The notes beneath the pieces were generated by a model. That model searched no databases. It was not told where the DNA came from and saw only the letters and a list, made by a program, of their open reading frames with translations. DNA of 53,373 nucleotides from JAGFIY01 sp964499285. Lineage in GTDB: Bacteria; Bacteroidota; Ignavibacteria; Ignavibacteriales; Melioribacteraceae. Both the position numbers and the translations under genes were made by a program. The stretch's first letter is position 1; each line of letters opens with the position of its first letter. Of this stretch, positions 26,521 to 35,800 are shown in pieces. Where the stretch lies: NCBI GenBank assembly GCA_964499285.1, contig CAZCLA010000023.1, positions 1-53,373 of the forward strand, read 5' to 3'.

Positions 26521-28197
26521 ATGTCCTTCAAAAAAGATCTGATAAAAGAACTTGAATTGTTTGCCGATATTCTTGAATACAATGGCGAGAACAAATTTAA
26601 AGTTGCTGCATTCCGAAATGGTGCAAACAACATTCGACGGATTGATCAAGATATAAAAGCAATGTTCGAAGATGGATCCTTAGCAGCAGTTAAGGGAGTG
26701 GGAAAAGGGCTTTTATCTTTTATTGAAGATTTTATTGAAAACGGTACTTCAACAGAGCTTACAGGGTTGCTCGATCAAATTCCAGCGGATGTTATTGAGC
26801 TGTTTAATATTCGAGGAATGGGAGCACGAAAGGTTAAGCAGTTAGTTGAGGAATACGGAATAAAATCAATTGATGATTTGGAGCACGCTTGCAGAGAAGG
26901 AAGGATTTCCGAAATAAAAGGGTTTGGTGATAAAACAGAAGCAAAACTTTTAACCGAAATTGAAAAAATAAAACAAAGTAAAAACTTCCTTCATCTTCAC
27001 AAGGCTCTTAAAATCGGCAATGAGTTGACTGAAGAATTGCAAAAAATGAAATCAGCAAAAGAAATTTACCTCTCTGGAGAACTTAGGAGAATTCGGGAAG
27101 TGATTTCCAAGATAGAAGTTGTTGTTTTAGTCTCTAACAAAAGTGATATTTTAAGTGAACTGTCTAATTCATTTAATATAAATAAGATAGAGTCCCTATG
27201 TGACTCGGATCGCGTTGAATTATTATCGTATGCTCCGATAAAAACCGTGTTATTCTTAGTCGAAAATGCAAGTTTGCTCCCCAAAATATTATTCCTTTCG
27301 ACGGGTGAGGAAAAATTTATTAATGAATTATCCGACAAATCAAAAATAAAAGGTAAATCAGAGGAAGAAATATTTAAGAATCTCCAAATGCCATTTATAA
27401 TTCCCGAAATGCGGGAGCAAGATTTTTTTACTCTTCCGGAGCATCTTAGAAAAAACACTTCACTTTCCTTGGATGACTTTAAAGGATTTTTCCATTTCCA
27501 TACGACTCATTCGGACGGAATGAATACTCTTGAGGAAATGGTGAATGCTGGCGCAGAATTAGGATTCAAATATTTTGCAGTTTGTGATCACAGCAGAACA
27601 GCTTTTTATGCAAATGGTTTGGACGAGGATAGAATTGTAAAACAGAGGGAAGAAATTAATGAGTTTAATAAAAAGAGCAAAGTTAAAGTATATCATGGAA
27701 TCGAATCGGATATCCTAAGAGATGGTTCGCTCGATTATGATGAAGAAGTTTTAAGAAAATTTGATTTTATAGTTGCCTCAATTCACTCGATATTTACGCT
27801 TTCGGAAAATGAGATGACAAAGAGAATTATTAAAGCTGTCGAAAATCCTTACACAGATATACTTGCGCATCCGACGGGCAGACTTTTGCTTTCGAGAGAC
27901 GGTTATAAAGTTGATATACAAAAAGTAATTGATGCTTGTGTTGCAAATGATGTTGCTATTGAAATAAATGCAAGTCCATATCGTTTGGACTTGGATTGGA
28001 GAAACATATATTACGCCCGAGAAAAAGGATGCAGATTTTCTATAAATCCCGACGCGCATTCTGTTGAAGAAATTGATAATATAAATTTCGGAATAGCTGT
28101 TGCGAGGAAGGGAGGGATTCAACCGGCGGAGATTATCAATTGTTTTTCTGAAAAGGAATTCAATAAACTTATAAATAGAAAAGTAAAAAGAAACTAA
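26521..28197 (+). CDS. PolX-like protein: degenerate polymerase domain plus intact PHP domain
   Basis: The 558-residue protein has the PolX layout: an 8-kDa-like domain with helix-hairpin-helix motifs (residues 1-150, 'VKGVGKGLLSFI', 'IRGMGARKVKQL'), a palm/thumb region (150-310) and a C-terminal PHP domain (320-555). In active PolX the palm carries two Asp in a GSxRR...DxD pattern. Here the region reads 'SGELRRIREVISKIEVVV' (185-202), with Lys197 and Glu199 at those sites, so nucleotide transfer is unlikely. The PHP domain keeps its metal ligands (H325, H327, H330/D332, 'CDHS', 'HGIE', 'ASIHS', 'LAHP', 'NPDAHS'). It is probably a 3'-5' exonuclease or phosphoesterase guided by the DNA-binding N-terminus. 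Confidence 0.85.
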   Translation: MSFKKDLIKELELFADILEYNGENKFKVAAFRNGANNIRRIDQDIKAMFEDGSLAAVKGVGKGLLSFIEDFIENGTSTELTGLLDQIPADVIELFNIRGMGARKVKQLVEEYGIKSIDDLEHACREGRISEIKGFGDKTEAKLLTEIEKIKQSKNFLHLHKALKIGNELTEELQKMKSAKEIYLSGELRRIREVISKIEVVVLVSNKSDILSELSNSFNINKIESLCDSDRVELLSYAPIKTVLFLVENASLLPKILFLSTGEEKFINELSDKSKIKGKSEEEIFKNLQMPFIIPEMREQDFFTLPEHLRKNTSLSLDDFKGFFHFHTTHSDGMNTLEEMVNAGAELGFKYFAVCDHSRTAFYANGLDEDRIVKQREEINEFNKKSKVKVYHGIESDILRDGSLDYDEEVLRKFDFIVASIHSIFTLSENEMTKRIIKAVENPYTDILAHPTGRLLLSRDGYKVDIQKVIDACVANDVAIEINASPYRLDLDWRNIYYAREKGCRFSINPDAHSVEEIDNINFGIAVARKGGIQPAEIINCFSEKEFNKLINRKVKRN

Positions 28198-28209
28198 CGG
28201 GAGCATATT

Positions 28210-28731
28210 ATGGATCTAAAAAAATTGATTCGTGATGTAAAAGATTTTCCCATTGAAGGGATAGTTTTTAAGGATATCACAACTCTCTTGAAAGATTCAA
28301 AAGGATTTGTCGATACTTTAGAAGAACTTTATAACTATAGTAAAAACAAAGGAATAACAAAGGTTGTCGGCATTGAATCGCGCGGTTTCGTTTTTGGCGG
28401 AGCACTAGCTGCAAAATTGAATGCCGGGTTTATTCCCATAAGAAAACCGGGTAAGCTGCCTGCTGAAACAGAATCGGAAACTTATCAATTGGAATATGGC
28501 ACGGACGAAATTCAGATTCATAAAGATGCACTTGCTCCCGGGGACAAAATTTTACTGCACGATGACTTACTTGCTACGGGTGGTACGATGAAAGCTGCGG
28601 CTAAGTTGGTTGAAAAATTAGGAGCAGAAGTCGTCCAAATTTCCTTTGTAATCGAGCTTGATTTTCTTAAAGGTAGAAACTTGTTGCAAAAGTATGATAT
28701 TCATTCATTAATTCGTTATGATTCTGAATAA
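28210..28731 (+). CDS. apt: Adenine phosphoribosyltransferase
   Basis: 173 residues, normal for the family. Apt salvages adenine by transfer of ribose-5-phosphate from PRPP to form AMP. The PRPP-binding motif 'LLHDDLLATGGTMKAA' lies near 115-130, and the substrate-binding 'GIESRGFVFGGALA' near 54-67. The start has a GGGAG site about 6 bases upstream. Its last 16 bases overlap the 3' end of the convergent rsmI gene. Confidence 0.96.
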   Translation: MDLKKLIRDVKDFPIEGIVFKDITTLLKDSKGFVDTLEELYNYSKNKGITKVVGIESRGFVFGGALAAKLNAGFIPIRKPGKLPAETESETYQLEYGTDEIQIHKDALAPGDKILLHDDLLATGGTMKAAAKLVEKLGAEVVQISFVIELDFLKGRNLLQKYDIHSLIRYDSE

Positions 28732-29417
28732 TTTAGTTCTTTCCAAAACTTTGGAGCAATTATTACGACAAATTCGCCTTTGATTTTACTTTGTGATAGT
28801 TGCTCTGATAAATCTCTTGGAAATCCTCTCATACATTCTTCAAACATTTTGGTAAGTTCCCGGCAGATCACAACAAATCTATCCGGCATATAATCAGAGA
28901 GTTCACTGATTAATTTCTCAATCCTATATACTGATTCGTAAAGTACGATAGTCCTTGTCTCTTTGCTTAATTCAATTAATTTTTTCTGTCTTCCTTTCTT
29001 TTGCGGGATAAAACCCTCAAAAACAAATGAATCTGTCGGAAGTCCTGAAATACTTAATGCTAATATTGCTGCATTTGCCCCGGGAATTCCAACTACAGGA
29101 ATTTGGTTTTTAATGGCTTCGTTGACGAGCCTGACTCCCGGGTCAGAAATACAAGGAGTTCCCGCATCCGAAGTTAAAGCACAATTTTCGCCATTTCCAA
29201 TTCTCTTAATTATTTTTTGTAACGAATTCGTTTCGTTTCTTGCATTTAATACAACTAAGGGTTTTTGAATTTTGAGATGATTTAATAATTTTGATGATTC
29301 GCGAGAATCCTCACAAAAAATAAAGTCAACAGATTTTAGTGTTTCCATTGCTCTTAAAGTTATGTCACCTAAATTTCCGATGGGTGTTGCGACTATAAAA
29401 AGTTTTCCGGGTTCCAT
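28716..29417 (-). CDS. rsmI: 16S rRNA 2'-O-ribose methyltransferase RsmI
   Basis: RsmI methylates C1402 of 16S rRNA at the ribose 2'-OH using SAM. The 233-residue protein has the tetrapyrrole-methylase fold with 'LFIVATPIGNLGDIT' at the N-terminus, 'EDSRESSKLLNHL' and the SAM-loop 'LTSDAGTPCISDPG' near 78-91. It is shorter than the E. coli enzyme (~286), lacking the C-terminal extension, as is common. It is transcribed leftward; its stop lies inside the end of apt. Its start is 82 bases from the divergent ald gene. Confidence 0.94.
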   Translation of the reverse strand: MEPGKLFIVATPIGNLGDITLRAMETLKSVDFIFCEDSRESSKLLNHLKIQKPLVVLNARNETNSLQKIIKRIGNGENCALTSDAGTPCISDPGVRLVNEAIKNQIPVVGIPGANAAILALSISGLPTDSFVFEGFIPQKKGRQKKLIELSKETRTIVLYESVYRIEKLISELSDYMPDRFVVICRELTKMFEECMRGFPRDLSEQLSQSKIKGEFVVIIAPKFWKELNYSES

Positions 29418-29440
29418 TTTTCCTCTTATTTATCAAATTG

Positions 29441-29460
29441 CTTATAAAAAGATTTATAAG
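29441..29460. promoter_or_regulatory. Perfect dyad in the ald promoter region
   Basis: CTTATAAA (29441-29448) and TTTATAAG (29453-29460) are exact inverted repeats around AAGA. The dyad lies just upstream of a TATAAT (29474-29479), which would be the -10 of the ald promoter, so a bound protein would cover the -35 region. AT-rich composition makes chance palindromes possible. Confidence 0.5.
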
Positions 29461-29473
29461 TATTTTTAACGAA

Positions 29474-29479
29474 TATAAT
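29474..29479 (+). promoter_or_regulatory. Possible -10 element of the ald promoter
   Basis: A perfect TATAAT, 20 bases before the ald start codon. No good -35 hexamer lies at the expected distance; the dyad at 29441-29460 occupies that place instead. A regulated promoter needing an activator is one reading. Confidence 0.45.
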
Positions 29480-29499
29480 ACAAAAAAGAGATATTAACC

Positions 29500-30621
29500 A
29501 TGAGAATTGGCATTCCCAAAGAAAGAAGACTTGAAGAAAAGAGAGTTGCCTTAGCTCCTGCTGGAGTTGATATTTTAGTTAAATCCGGACACAGTGTCTA
29601 TATTGAAACCGAAGCTGGTGAAGGAAGTCATTTTACTGACGAAGAATACAGAGCAGTTGGTGCAACGGTAGTTTACGAGCGTGAAGAAGTTTATCAGCGT
29701 TCGGAATTGATTGCAAAAATTGCACCTTTAACAGATGAAGAAACCGGAATGCTGCAGGAAAATCAAATTTTATTTTCGTTTCTTCATTTAGCTGTCGGAA
29801 AACAGAACATTATCAACACTCTTCTTGATAAGAAAATTACTGCTATTAGCTATGAACTTATTGAAAAAAATGATGAGCTTCCTGTATTACAAGCGATGAG
29901 CGAAATTGCAGGGCAGTTAGCCGTTCAAATGGGAGAAAGATTTTTAGGTAGCCACGTCCAGAACGGACGAGGAATTTTACTGGGTGGTTTAACCGGAGTT
30001 GCGCCTGCTGCTGTTGTTATTTTAGGTGCAGGTGTTGTTGGACTAAATGCAGCACGTGCAGCTTACGCACGCGGTGCTCAAGTTATAGTTCTTGATAAAG
30101 ATCTCTATCGACTAAGAAGAATTCAAAACATTTTGGGAAAACATATCACGACAGTTGCTGCTAACCCTTATACAATAGCAAGAGGATGCAGATTTGCGGA
30201 TTTATTTATCGGCGCAATTCAAGTAAAAGGAGAAAAATCTCCACATCTTGTATCCGAAGAAATGGTTAAATCAATGAAGAACGGTTCGGTATTAGTCGAT
30301 GTTGCTATTGATCAAGGAGGGTGTATCGAAACAAGTTATCCGACGACAATTTCCGATCCTATATTCATTAAGCATGATGTAATTCATTATTGTGTGCCGA
30401 ATATGCCCACCTATGTTTCAAGATCGGCAAGTTATGGTATGACAAATGCCTCAATTCAATATATTTTAAATATTGCAGACAATGGATTAGGAAATGCAAT
30501 TTTGGGAGATGACGGACTTTCGAAAGGAGTGTGCATGTATAATGGAACTTGTACTAATAAATCTATAGCCGAAACTTTTGGATTGGAGTATAGACGGCTT
30601 CACATTTTTTCAACAAACTAG
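29500..30621 (+). CDS. ald: Alanine dehydrogenase
   Basis: 373 residues, the family's normal length. The enzyme interconverts L-alanine and pyruvate plus ammonia with NAD(H). It begins with the characteristic 'MRIGIPKERRLEEKRVALAP' and has the catalytic Lys/His region (around 70-100), the NAD-binding Rossmann loop 'VVILGAGVVGLNAARAA' (168-184), and 'VDVAIDQGGCIETSYPTT' near 266-283. It is divergent from rsmI. The CoA-transferase gene follows after 14 bases, so alanine and acyl-CoA metabolism may be co-expressed. Confidence 0.96.
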   Translation: MRIGIPKERRLEEKRVALAPAGVDILVKSGHSVYIETEAGEGSHFTDEEYRAVGATVVYEREEVYQRSELIAKIAPLTDEETGMLQENQILFSFLHLAVGKQNIINTLLDKKITAISYELIEKNDELPVLQAMSEIAGQLAVQMGERFLGSHVQNGRGILLGGLTGVAPAAVVILGAGVVGLNAARAAYARGAQVIVLDKDLYRLRRIQNILGKHITTVAANPYTIARGCRFADLFIGAIQVKGEKSPHLVSEEMVKSMKNGSVLVDVAIDQGGCIETSYPTTISDPIFIKHDVIHYCVPNMPTYVSRSASYGMTNASIQYILNIADNGLGNAILGDDGLSKGVCMYNGTCTNKSIAETFGLEYRRLHIFSTN

Positions 30622-30635
30622 GAAACGATTAATTT

Positions 30636-31988
30636 ATGACACTCGATGAAACGAAAATGTCAAAACCGAAGAGCGCGGTTTGGCTTGATAAGTATCGATC
30701 AAAATTAGTTTCTGCAGAAGAGGCAGTTAAAGCTATAAAAAGCGGCGATAAAATTGTTGTTCAGCCAGGATGTGCGGCTCCGCTTGAATTGATAAGAGCT
30801 ATGGTTAAACGGAAAGATGAATTGTTCGATGTTGAAATTTATCATATTCTTGTTGTGGGAGATCTTCCATACACTCATCCCGGAATGGAAAAACATTTTA
30901 AACACAAAGCTTTTTTTATCGGCGGCAATACAAGAAAAGCTGTTAACGAAGGCAGAGCCGAATTCATTCCGATATTTCTTTCAGAAGTGACGCTTCTGTT
31001 TAAGAAAGGTATTATAAAACCAAATGTTGCACTTATTAATGTCTCGCCTCCTGACGAGCATGGATTCTGCAGTTACGGAATTGATGTTGGTAATATAAAA
31101 ACTCCGACGGAAAAATCAGATATAATTATTGCGCAAATAAACAATCAAATGCCCCGAGGATTGGGTAACAGTTTTATACACATTAACAAGATAGACTTTA
31201 TTGTTGAACACAGCGAAGCCTTGATGGAACTTCCTCAGGTTGATCCTGATGCCAGTGAAGAGGTGCTAAAAATTTATGACGATATAGGGAAACATGTCTC
31301 GGAGATTATAGAGGACGGTTCAACTTTGCAGATGGGTATAGGTGCAATACCAGACGCGGTTTTGAAATATCTTAAGGATAGAAAAAATTTGGGCATTCAT
31401 ACCGAAATGTTTTCCGATGGTATAATTGAACTCGTAGAAGAAGGAGTGATAAACGGTGAAGAAAAAACACTTCATCATGGAAAAATTATTGCAGGTTTTG
31501 TACTTGGCACTAAACGCTCTTATGACTTTCTTGATAACAATCCCATAATAGAATTTCATCCTCAGGAATATGTTAATGATCCTTTTGTGATTGCGCAGAA
31601 TAAAAAAATGGTTGCAATAAATTCTGCAATAGAAGTCGATCTTACTGGACAAGTTTGTTCCGATTCAATCGGAACAAAATTTTACAGCGGCATAGGGGGA
31701 CAGGTAGATTTTATTAGAGGAGCTGCCCATTCGGAAGGCGGCAAACCTATAATTGCGCTCCCATCGGCAACTAAAGATCTGAAGATAAGTAGAATAGTTC
31801 CGACGTTAAAGCCGGGAGCAGGAGTCGTTACTTCGCGGGGTGATGTTCACTATATTATAACAGAATACGGAAGAGCAAATTTGTTCGGAAAATCTGTTCA
31901 GGAAAGAGCACGAGCGTTGATAAGTATTTCTCATCCTAAGTTTAGAGATGAACTTACCAAGTTTGCTAAAGAAACTTATTATATTTGA
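30636..31988 (+). CDS. Acetyl-CoA hydrolase/transferase family CoA-transferase
   Basis: A 450-residue family I CoA-transferase of the Cat1/4-hydroxybutyrate CoA-transferase type. The catalytic Glu is in 'GIHTEMFSDG' (E257). The acyl-CoA-binding 'GIGGQVDFIRGAAHSEGGKP' region and the C-terminal 'VVTSRGDVHYIITEYG' are conserved. The reaction moves CoA between a carboxylate (acetate, succinate, 4-hydroxybutyrate or similar) and an acyl-CoA; which one cannot be read here. An internal ATG at 30657 is an alternative start. It sits between ald and the metallophosphatase gene. Confidence 0.9.
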   Translation: MTLDETKMSKPKSAVWLDKYRSKLVSAEEAVKAIKSGDKIVVQPGCAAPLELIRAMVKRKDELFDVEIYHILVVGDLPYTHPGMEKHFKHKAFFIGGNTRKAVNEGRAEFIPIFLSEVTLLFKKGIIKPNVALINVSPPDEHGFCSYGIDVGNIKTPTEKSDIIIAQINNQMPRGLGNSFIHINKIDFIVEHSEALMELPQVDPDASEEVLKIYDDIGKHVSEIIEDGSTLQMGIGAIPDAVLKYLKDRKNLGIHTEMFSDGIIELVEEGVINGEEKTLHHGKIIAGFVLGTKRSYDFLDNNPIIEFHPQEYVNDPFVIAQNKKMVAINSAIEVDLTGQVCSDSIGTKFYSGIGGQVDFIRGAAHSEGGKPIIALPSATKDLKISRIVPTLKPGAGVVTSRGDVHYIITEYGRANLFGKSVQERARALISISHPKFRDELTKFAKETYYI

Positions 31989-31996
31989 GTTAATTT

Positions 31997-32686
31997 ATGA
32001 CTGCTATTATCGGAGACATACACGGATGTTTTTATACGCTTGAAAAACTCTATAAAAAAATTTTGAAGAAGTATAAAAACATCCCGGTTTATACGGTCGG
32101 TGATTTGGTAGATCGAGGAAACTTCAGTTTTGAAGTATTAAATTTTATTATAGAAAATGATATAAAGTTTACGCCTGGCAATCACGATTATATGTTCTAT
32201 CACTTTTTCCGGGATCCGGAAAGTGTTTTTGCAAAATCTTGGATGTTTAACGGCAACGAAGCAACTCTGCTTTCATACGAAAGCAACGGAGATGCAATCT
32301 TCAAGCATATCGATCACATTAAATCACAACCGCTTTATTATAATCTTGAGGACTGTTTCATTTCGCATGCGGGAATTTCTTATCAATACGCGAAAGCTCT
32401 TAACGAAAATGTAGAGAATAATATTGAAACTCTCAGAGATTACTTATATGCTGATCATGCAACTGATAAAGGTGTTCTATGGACGCGCGATCAGCTTTTG
32501 GACATTGGTAAAATACAAGTTGTCGGGCACACAAAGCATCAGAAAATTACCTATGATGAAGATTCGGATTCGGTCTATATCGATACAGGTGCTTGTGTTG
32601 GTAACAGACTAAGCGCCGTAATTGTTGATGCAAATAACATTGTTGATACCATAGATGAAAAAACTCACCTCGATGATATTTTTTAA
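31997..32686 (+). CDS. Calcineurin-like metallophosphatase (Ser/Thr phosphatase/Ap4A hydrolase-like)
   Basis: 229 residues with the PPP-family metal-binding motifs in order: 'IGDIHGC' (5-11), 'GDLVDRGN' (near 35-42), 'PGNHD' (near 60), 'SHAG' (near 123) and 'VVGHTKH' (near 174). These mark a di-metal phosphoesterase related to bacterial PrpA/PrpB-type protein phosphatases and ApaH. It follows the CoA-transferase gene by 8 bases. The substrate could be a phosphoprotein or a dinucleotide; sequence does not decide. Confidence 0.9.
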   Translation: MTAIIGDIHGCFYTLEKLYKKILKKYKNIPVYTVGDLVDRGNFSFEVLNFIIENDIKFTPGNHDYMFYHFFRDPESVFAKSWMFNGNEATLLSYESNGDAIFKHIDHIKSQPLYYNLEDCFISHAGISYQYAKALNENVENNIETLRDYLYADHATDKGVLWTRDQLLDIGKIQVVGHTKHQKITYDEDSDSVYIDTGACVGNRLSAVIVDANNIVDTIDEKTHLDDIF

Positions 32687-32851
32687 TTGACACTGCATCA
32701 AAAAATTAATTTGGGCAATAATTTTTCTCAGCAATAATTCAAATTGTTTTTTTTTATCAATCTATCTATTTTTCGATGTTTTCAAACATAAAGTGAGGGA
32801 TTATAGAAAAATTATCTACATTGTATATTCAGTTAAACTACAGGTACATTT

Positions 32852-35800
32852 ATTAAAGCACGAGTTCAAAATTTATTTTATACGGGAATTAGTTTAACTT
32901 TCTATTCCGCACTATTTTTTCTATTTATTTTTTCCACAGGGTTTACACAGCATGTAAAATCACCGGTGGATGAATACCGTCTTTTTGTATCATTATTTAA
33001 TTATTATTCCCACTCAGAAATACTTCAACCGATTGAACCATCTTTCGGTGAACTGAAAATCCCAAATAATGGATATGAGAATTCAGCTATTTTTGCACAA
33101 GATTCCACTGAATCATCAATAGTCGATTCACTTTTTGCCGATTCTCTTTCGCGACAGATTCTTGATAGTCTTATGTCCGACTCTGTTTCTGTTCTGGATA
33201 CCACCGAAGTTGACAGTATGGCTATTGATTCAACTGCAAGGTTAAAATATTTCAGACATCAAAGGGAGGACACTTATTACACTCCTTTCCGCCAGAAAAA
33301 GAAATCCAGTTTTTTTGTACAGCCCTCTAAAACCCTTTTAAAAAGAACAGTTGAACTTGACTCGACAGGCCAATTTGTCATTATCAAGGAGGAAATTGCC
33401 GGTAAATTGGTAAAACCGGTTCTCGAAATTCCGCTTGAAGAATATATCAGACTAAGAATGAAATGGGGAAATCGGGAACTGTGGGAACAAAAAGGTTATG
33501 CTTACGAATTAAAATCCGGAAAATATGAACTTGAAGAACTAATATCGGATATAACAAATATTGCAATTCCACTTCCCACAACCTCATTCTTAAGCATTTT
33601 CGGTCCACCGGAAATAAATATCCAGATCAGAGGTTCGGTTGATATTCACGGCGCGTGGCGTAACGAAACAACCGAGGGATTAACTGCATCGCGTCTTGGA
33701 AATACCAAAAATGAACCGGACTTCAGTCAAACGGTTCAAGTTAACGTTAACGGAACCATAGGCGATAAACTTACTATCAAAGCAGATTGGAATACTGAGC
33801 GAGATTTTGAATATGAAAATCAACTTAGCTTGGTTTATACGGGTTATGAAGATGAGATAATTCAAAGTATAGAAGCCGGAAACGTCTCGCTTCAAACCTC
33901 ACCTTTAGTCGGAGGAAGTGAGGCTCTCTTCGGTATTAAAGCGAGAATTAAGATGGGACCTCTTTCTTTGACAGCTCTTGCATCTCAGAAAAAGAGTGAG
34001 GTTGAAGAAGTTTCGGTCACCGGCGGATCGGAAAAAAATGAGTTTGAAATACGAGCGCACGAATATTCGGAAAATCATTATTTCCTTGATCAAGTTTATG
34101 CCGATACAAGTGCCGACAAAAATTTCTTCTCGCGTTACTATGGATCATTCGTCTATTCACCAAACGATTCTGCAAGGTTCTACAAAGTTAAAGATATTGA
34201 GGTTTGGAAGACTTACTATGGTTTATCTCAGCCGGGAAAGGAAAGAAGAGGACGAGCATTTATAGATTTACCTCGCCGATCATATAACCAAGATCCGATC
34301 GAATATTATGATGATTTGAGAAATCAAGAATTTGTGACACCAGATCCTGCGGAAGAGGTTATCGACGAACGATTTATTCGTTTAACTGAGGGATCTGATT
34401 TTGAACTCCATGCTGAAACTGGTTACATAACGTTCAATTCACAGATTCAAAAGGATGAGGCTGTGGCTGTGGCTTATCGTATTGAGGGTCCTGATCCTGG
34501 ATCTGCTTCTGATGATTTATTTTACGGCAACTTTATCACGGATGCTCAGAACGATACTAGTGTTGTTATGGTACTCAAATTAATCAAACCTCGAAATTTA
34601 GCACCTCAATTCAGAAAAGCATGGAAACTCCAGTTAAAGAATATCTATCCGATCGGTGGAAGAGATATAAAGGAAGAGGGATTTGTTTTTGATATTAAAT
34701 ATGCAATCGACGGCGCAGACCCAGTCCCGGAAGTGAATGGTGTAAAATTGTTGGAAGCTTTTGGCTTTGATAAAACGGATAATACAGGTACTGCTGCCGA
34801 GGGAGATGGAACGTTCGACTATTTCCCGAGCAAGACAATAATGCCATCAACAGGTGAAATCATTTTTCCGGTGCTTCAACCATTTGGCAGGCAGTTCCCC
34901 CCAGTTCTGGGTGAGGATAAAGTTTATCAACTGATTTATGATACAACAAAAACATTCGCGAAACAAGACCGAGAGAAAGATAAATTCCTTATGGTTGGTG
35001 AATATTCGGCTTCAGTTTCTTCAACATTCAATATTGGTTTTAATGCGGTGGAAAATTCCGTGCGCGTTACTCTTGGAGGATCGGAACTTAAAGAAGGAAG
35101 CGATTACCGGGTAGATTATAATATCGGACAGATTACAATATTAAATGATGCTGCTCTTGTTCCCGGAGCAGATCTTAGAATTACATACGAAAAAAACGAT
35201 CTCTTCCAACTTGCATCAAAAACTTTGCTTGGTCTTCGTGGTTTATACGAATTCGATCAAAAGACAACTCTGGGATTTTCATATTTGAATTTAAATCAAC
35301 AAACATTAAGCGAAAAAGTGAGAATAGGGGAAGAGCCACTCAACAACTCGATTATGGGTGTTGATTTTCAGACGACTCAGGAACTGCCATTCCTAACCAA
35401 ATTGATGGATAATCTATATTCAACTTCTGCACCTTCAAGCTTTTCACTTAAGGGTGAATTTGCATATATGAGTCCTGACCCAAATACCAAAAAGAGTACT
35501 ATCGCGGGAGATCAATCTCAAAGTATTGCGTATGTGGATGATTTTGAAGGAGCAAAGAGAATAATTCCAATGGGAATTGGTTACGGAACTTGGTCGGATA
35601 TTTCAATTCCTAATAATCTTCCCGTAATAGGCGGAGATCCGGATTCGCTCATTATGAACTATAAAGCAAAAACTTTCTGGTATAATGCACTCCCTTCCGA
35701 TGTTACGGTTCAGCAGATCTACGGTGATCGAAAATCAGCTGGTAGAGACGAGAATCAGGTTACTGTGCTGGATTTTGTTTTCCGACCTGATGAACGTGGT

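Noticed and set aside
31504..31512. TTGGCAC strings in coding DNA (for example near 31505 and 36926) resembling sigma-54 -24 boxes.
   Set aside because: They lie inside genes, have no matching -12 element at the right distance, and are expected by chance.
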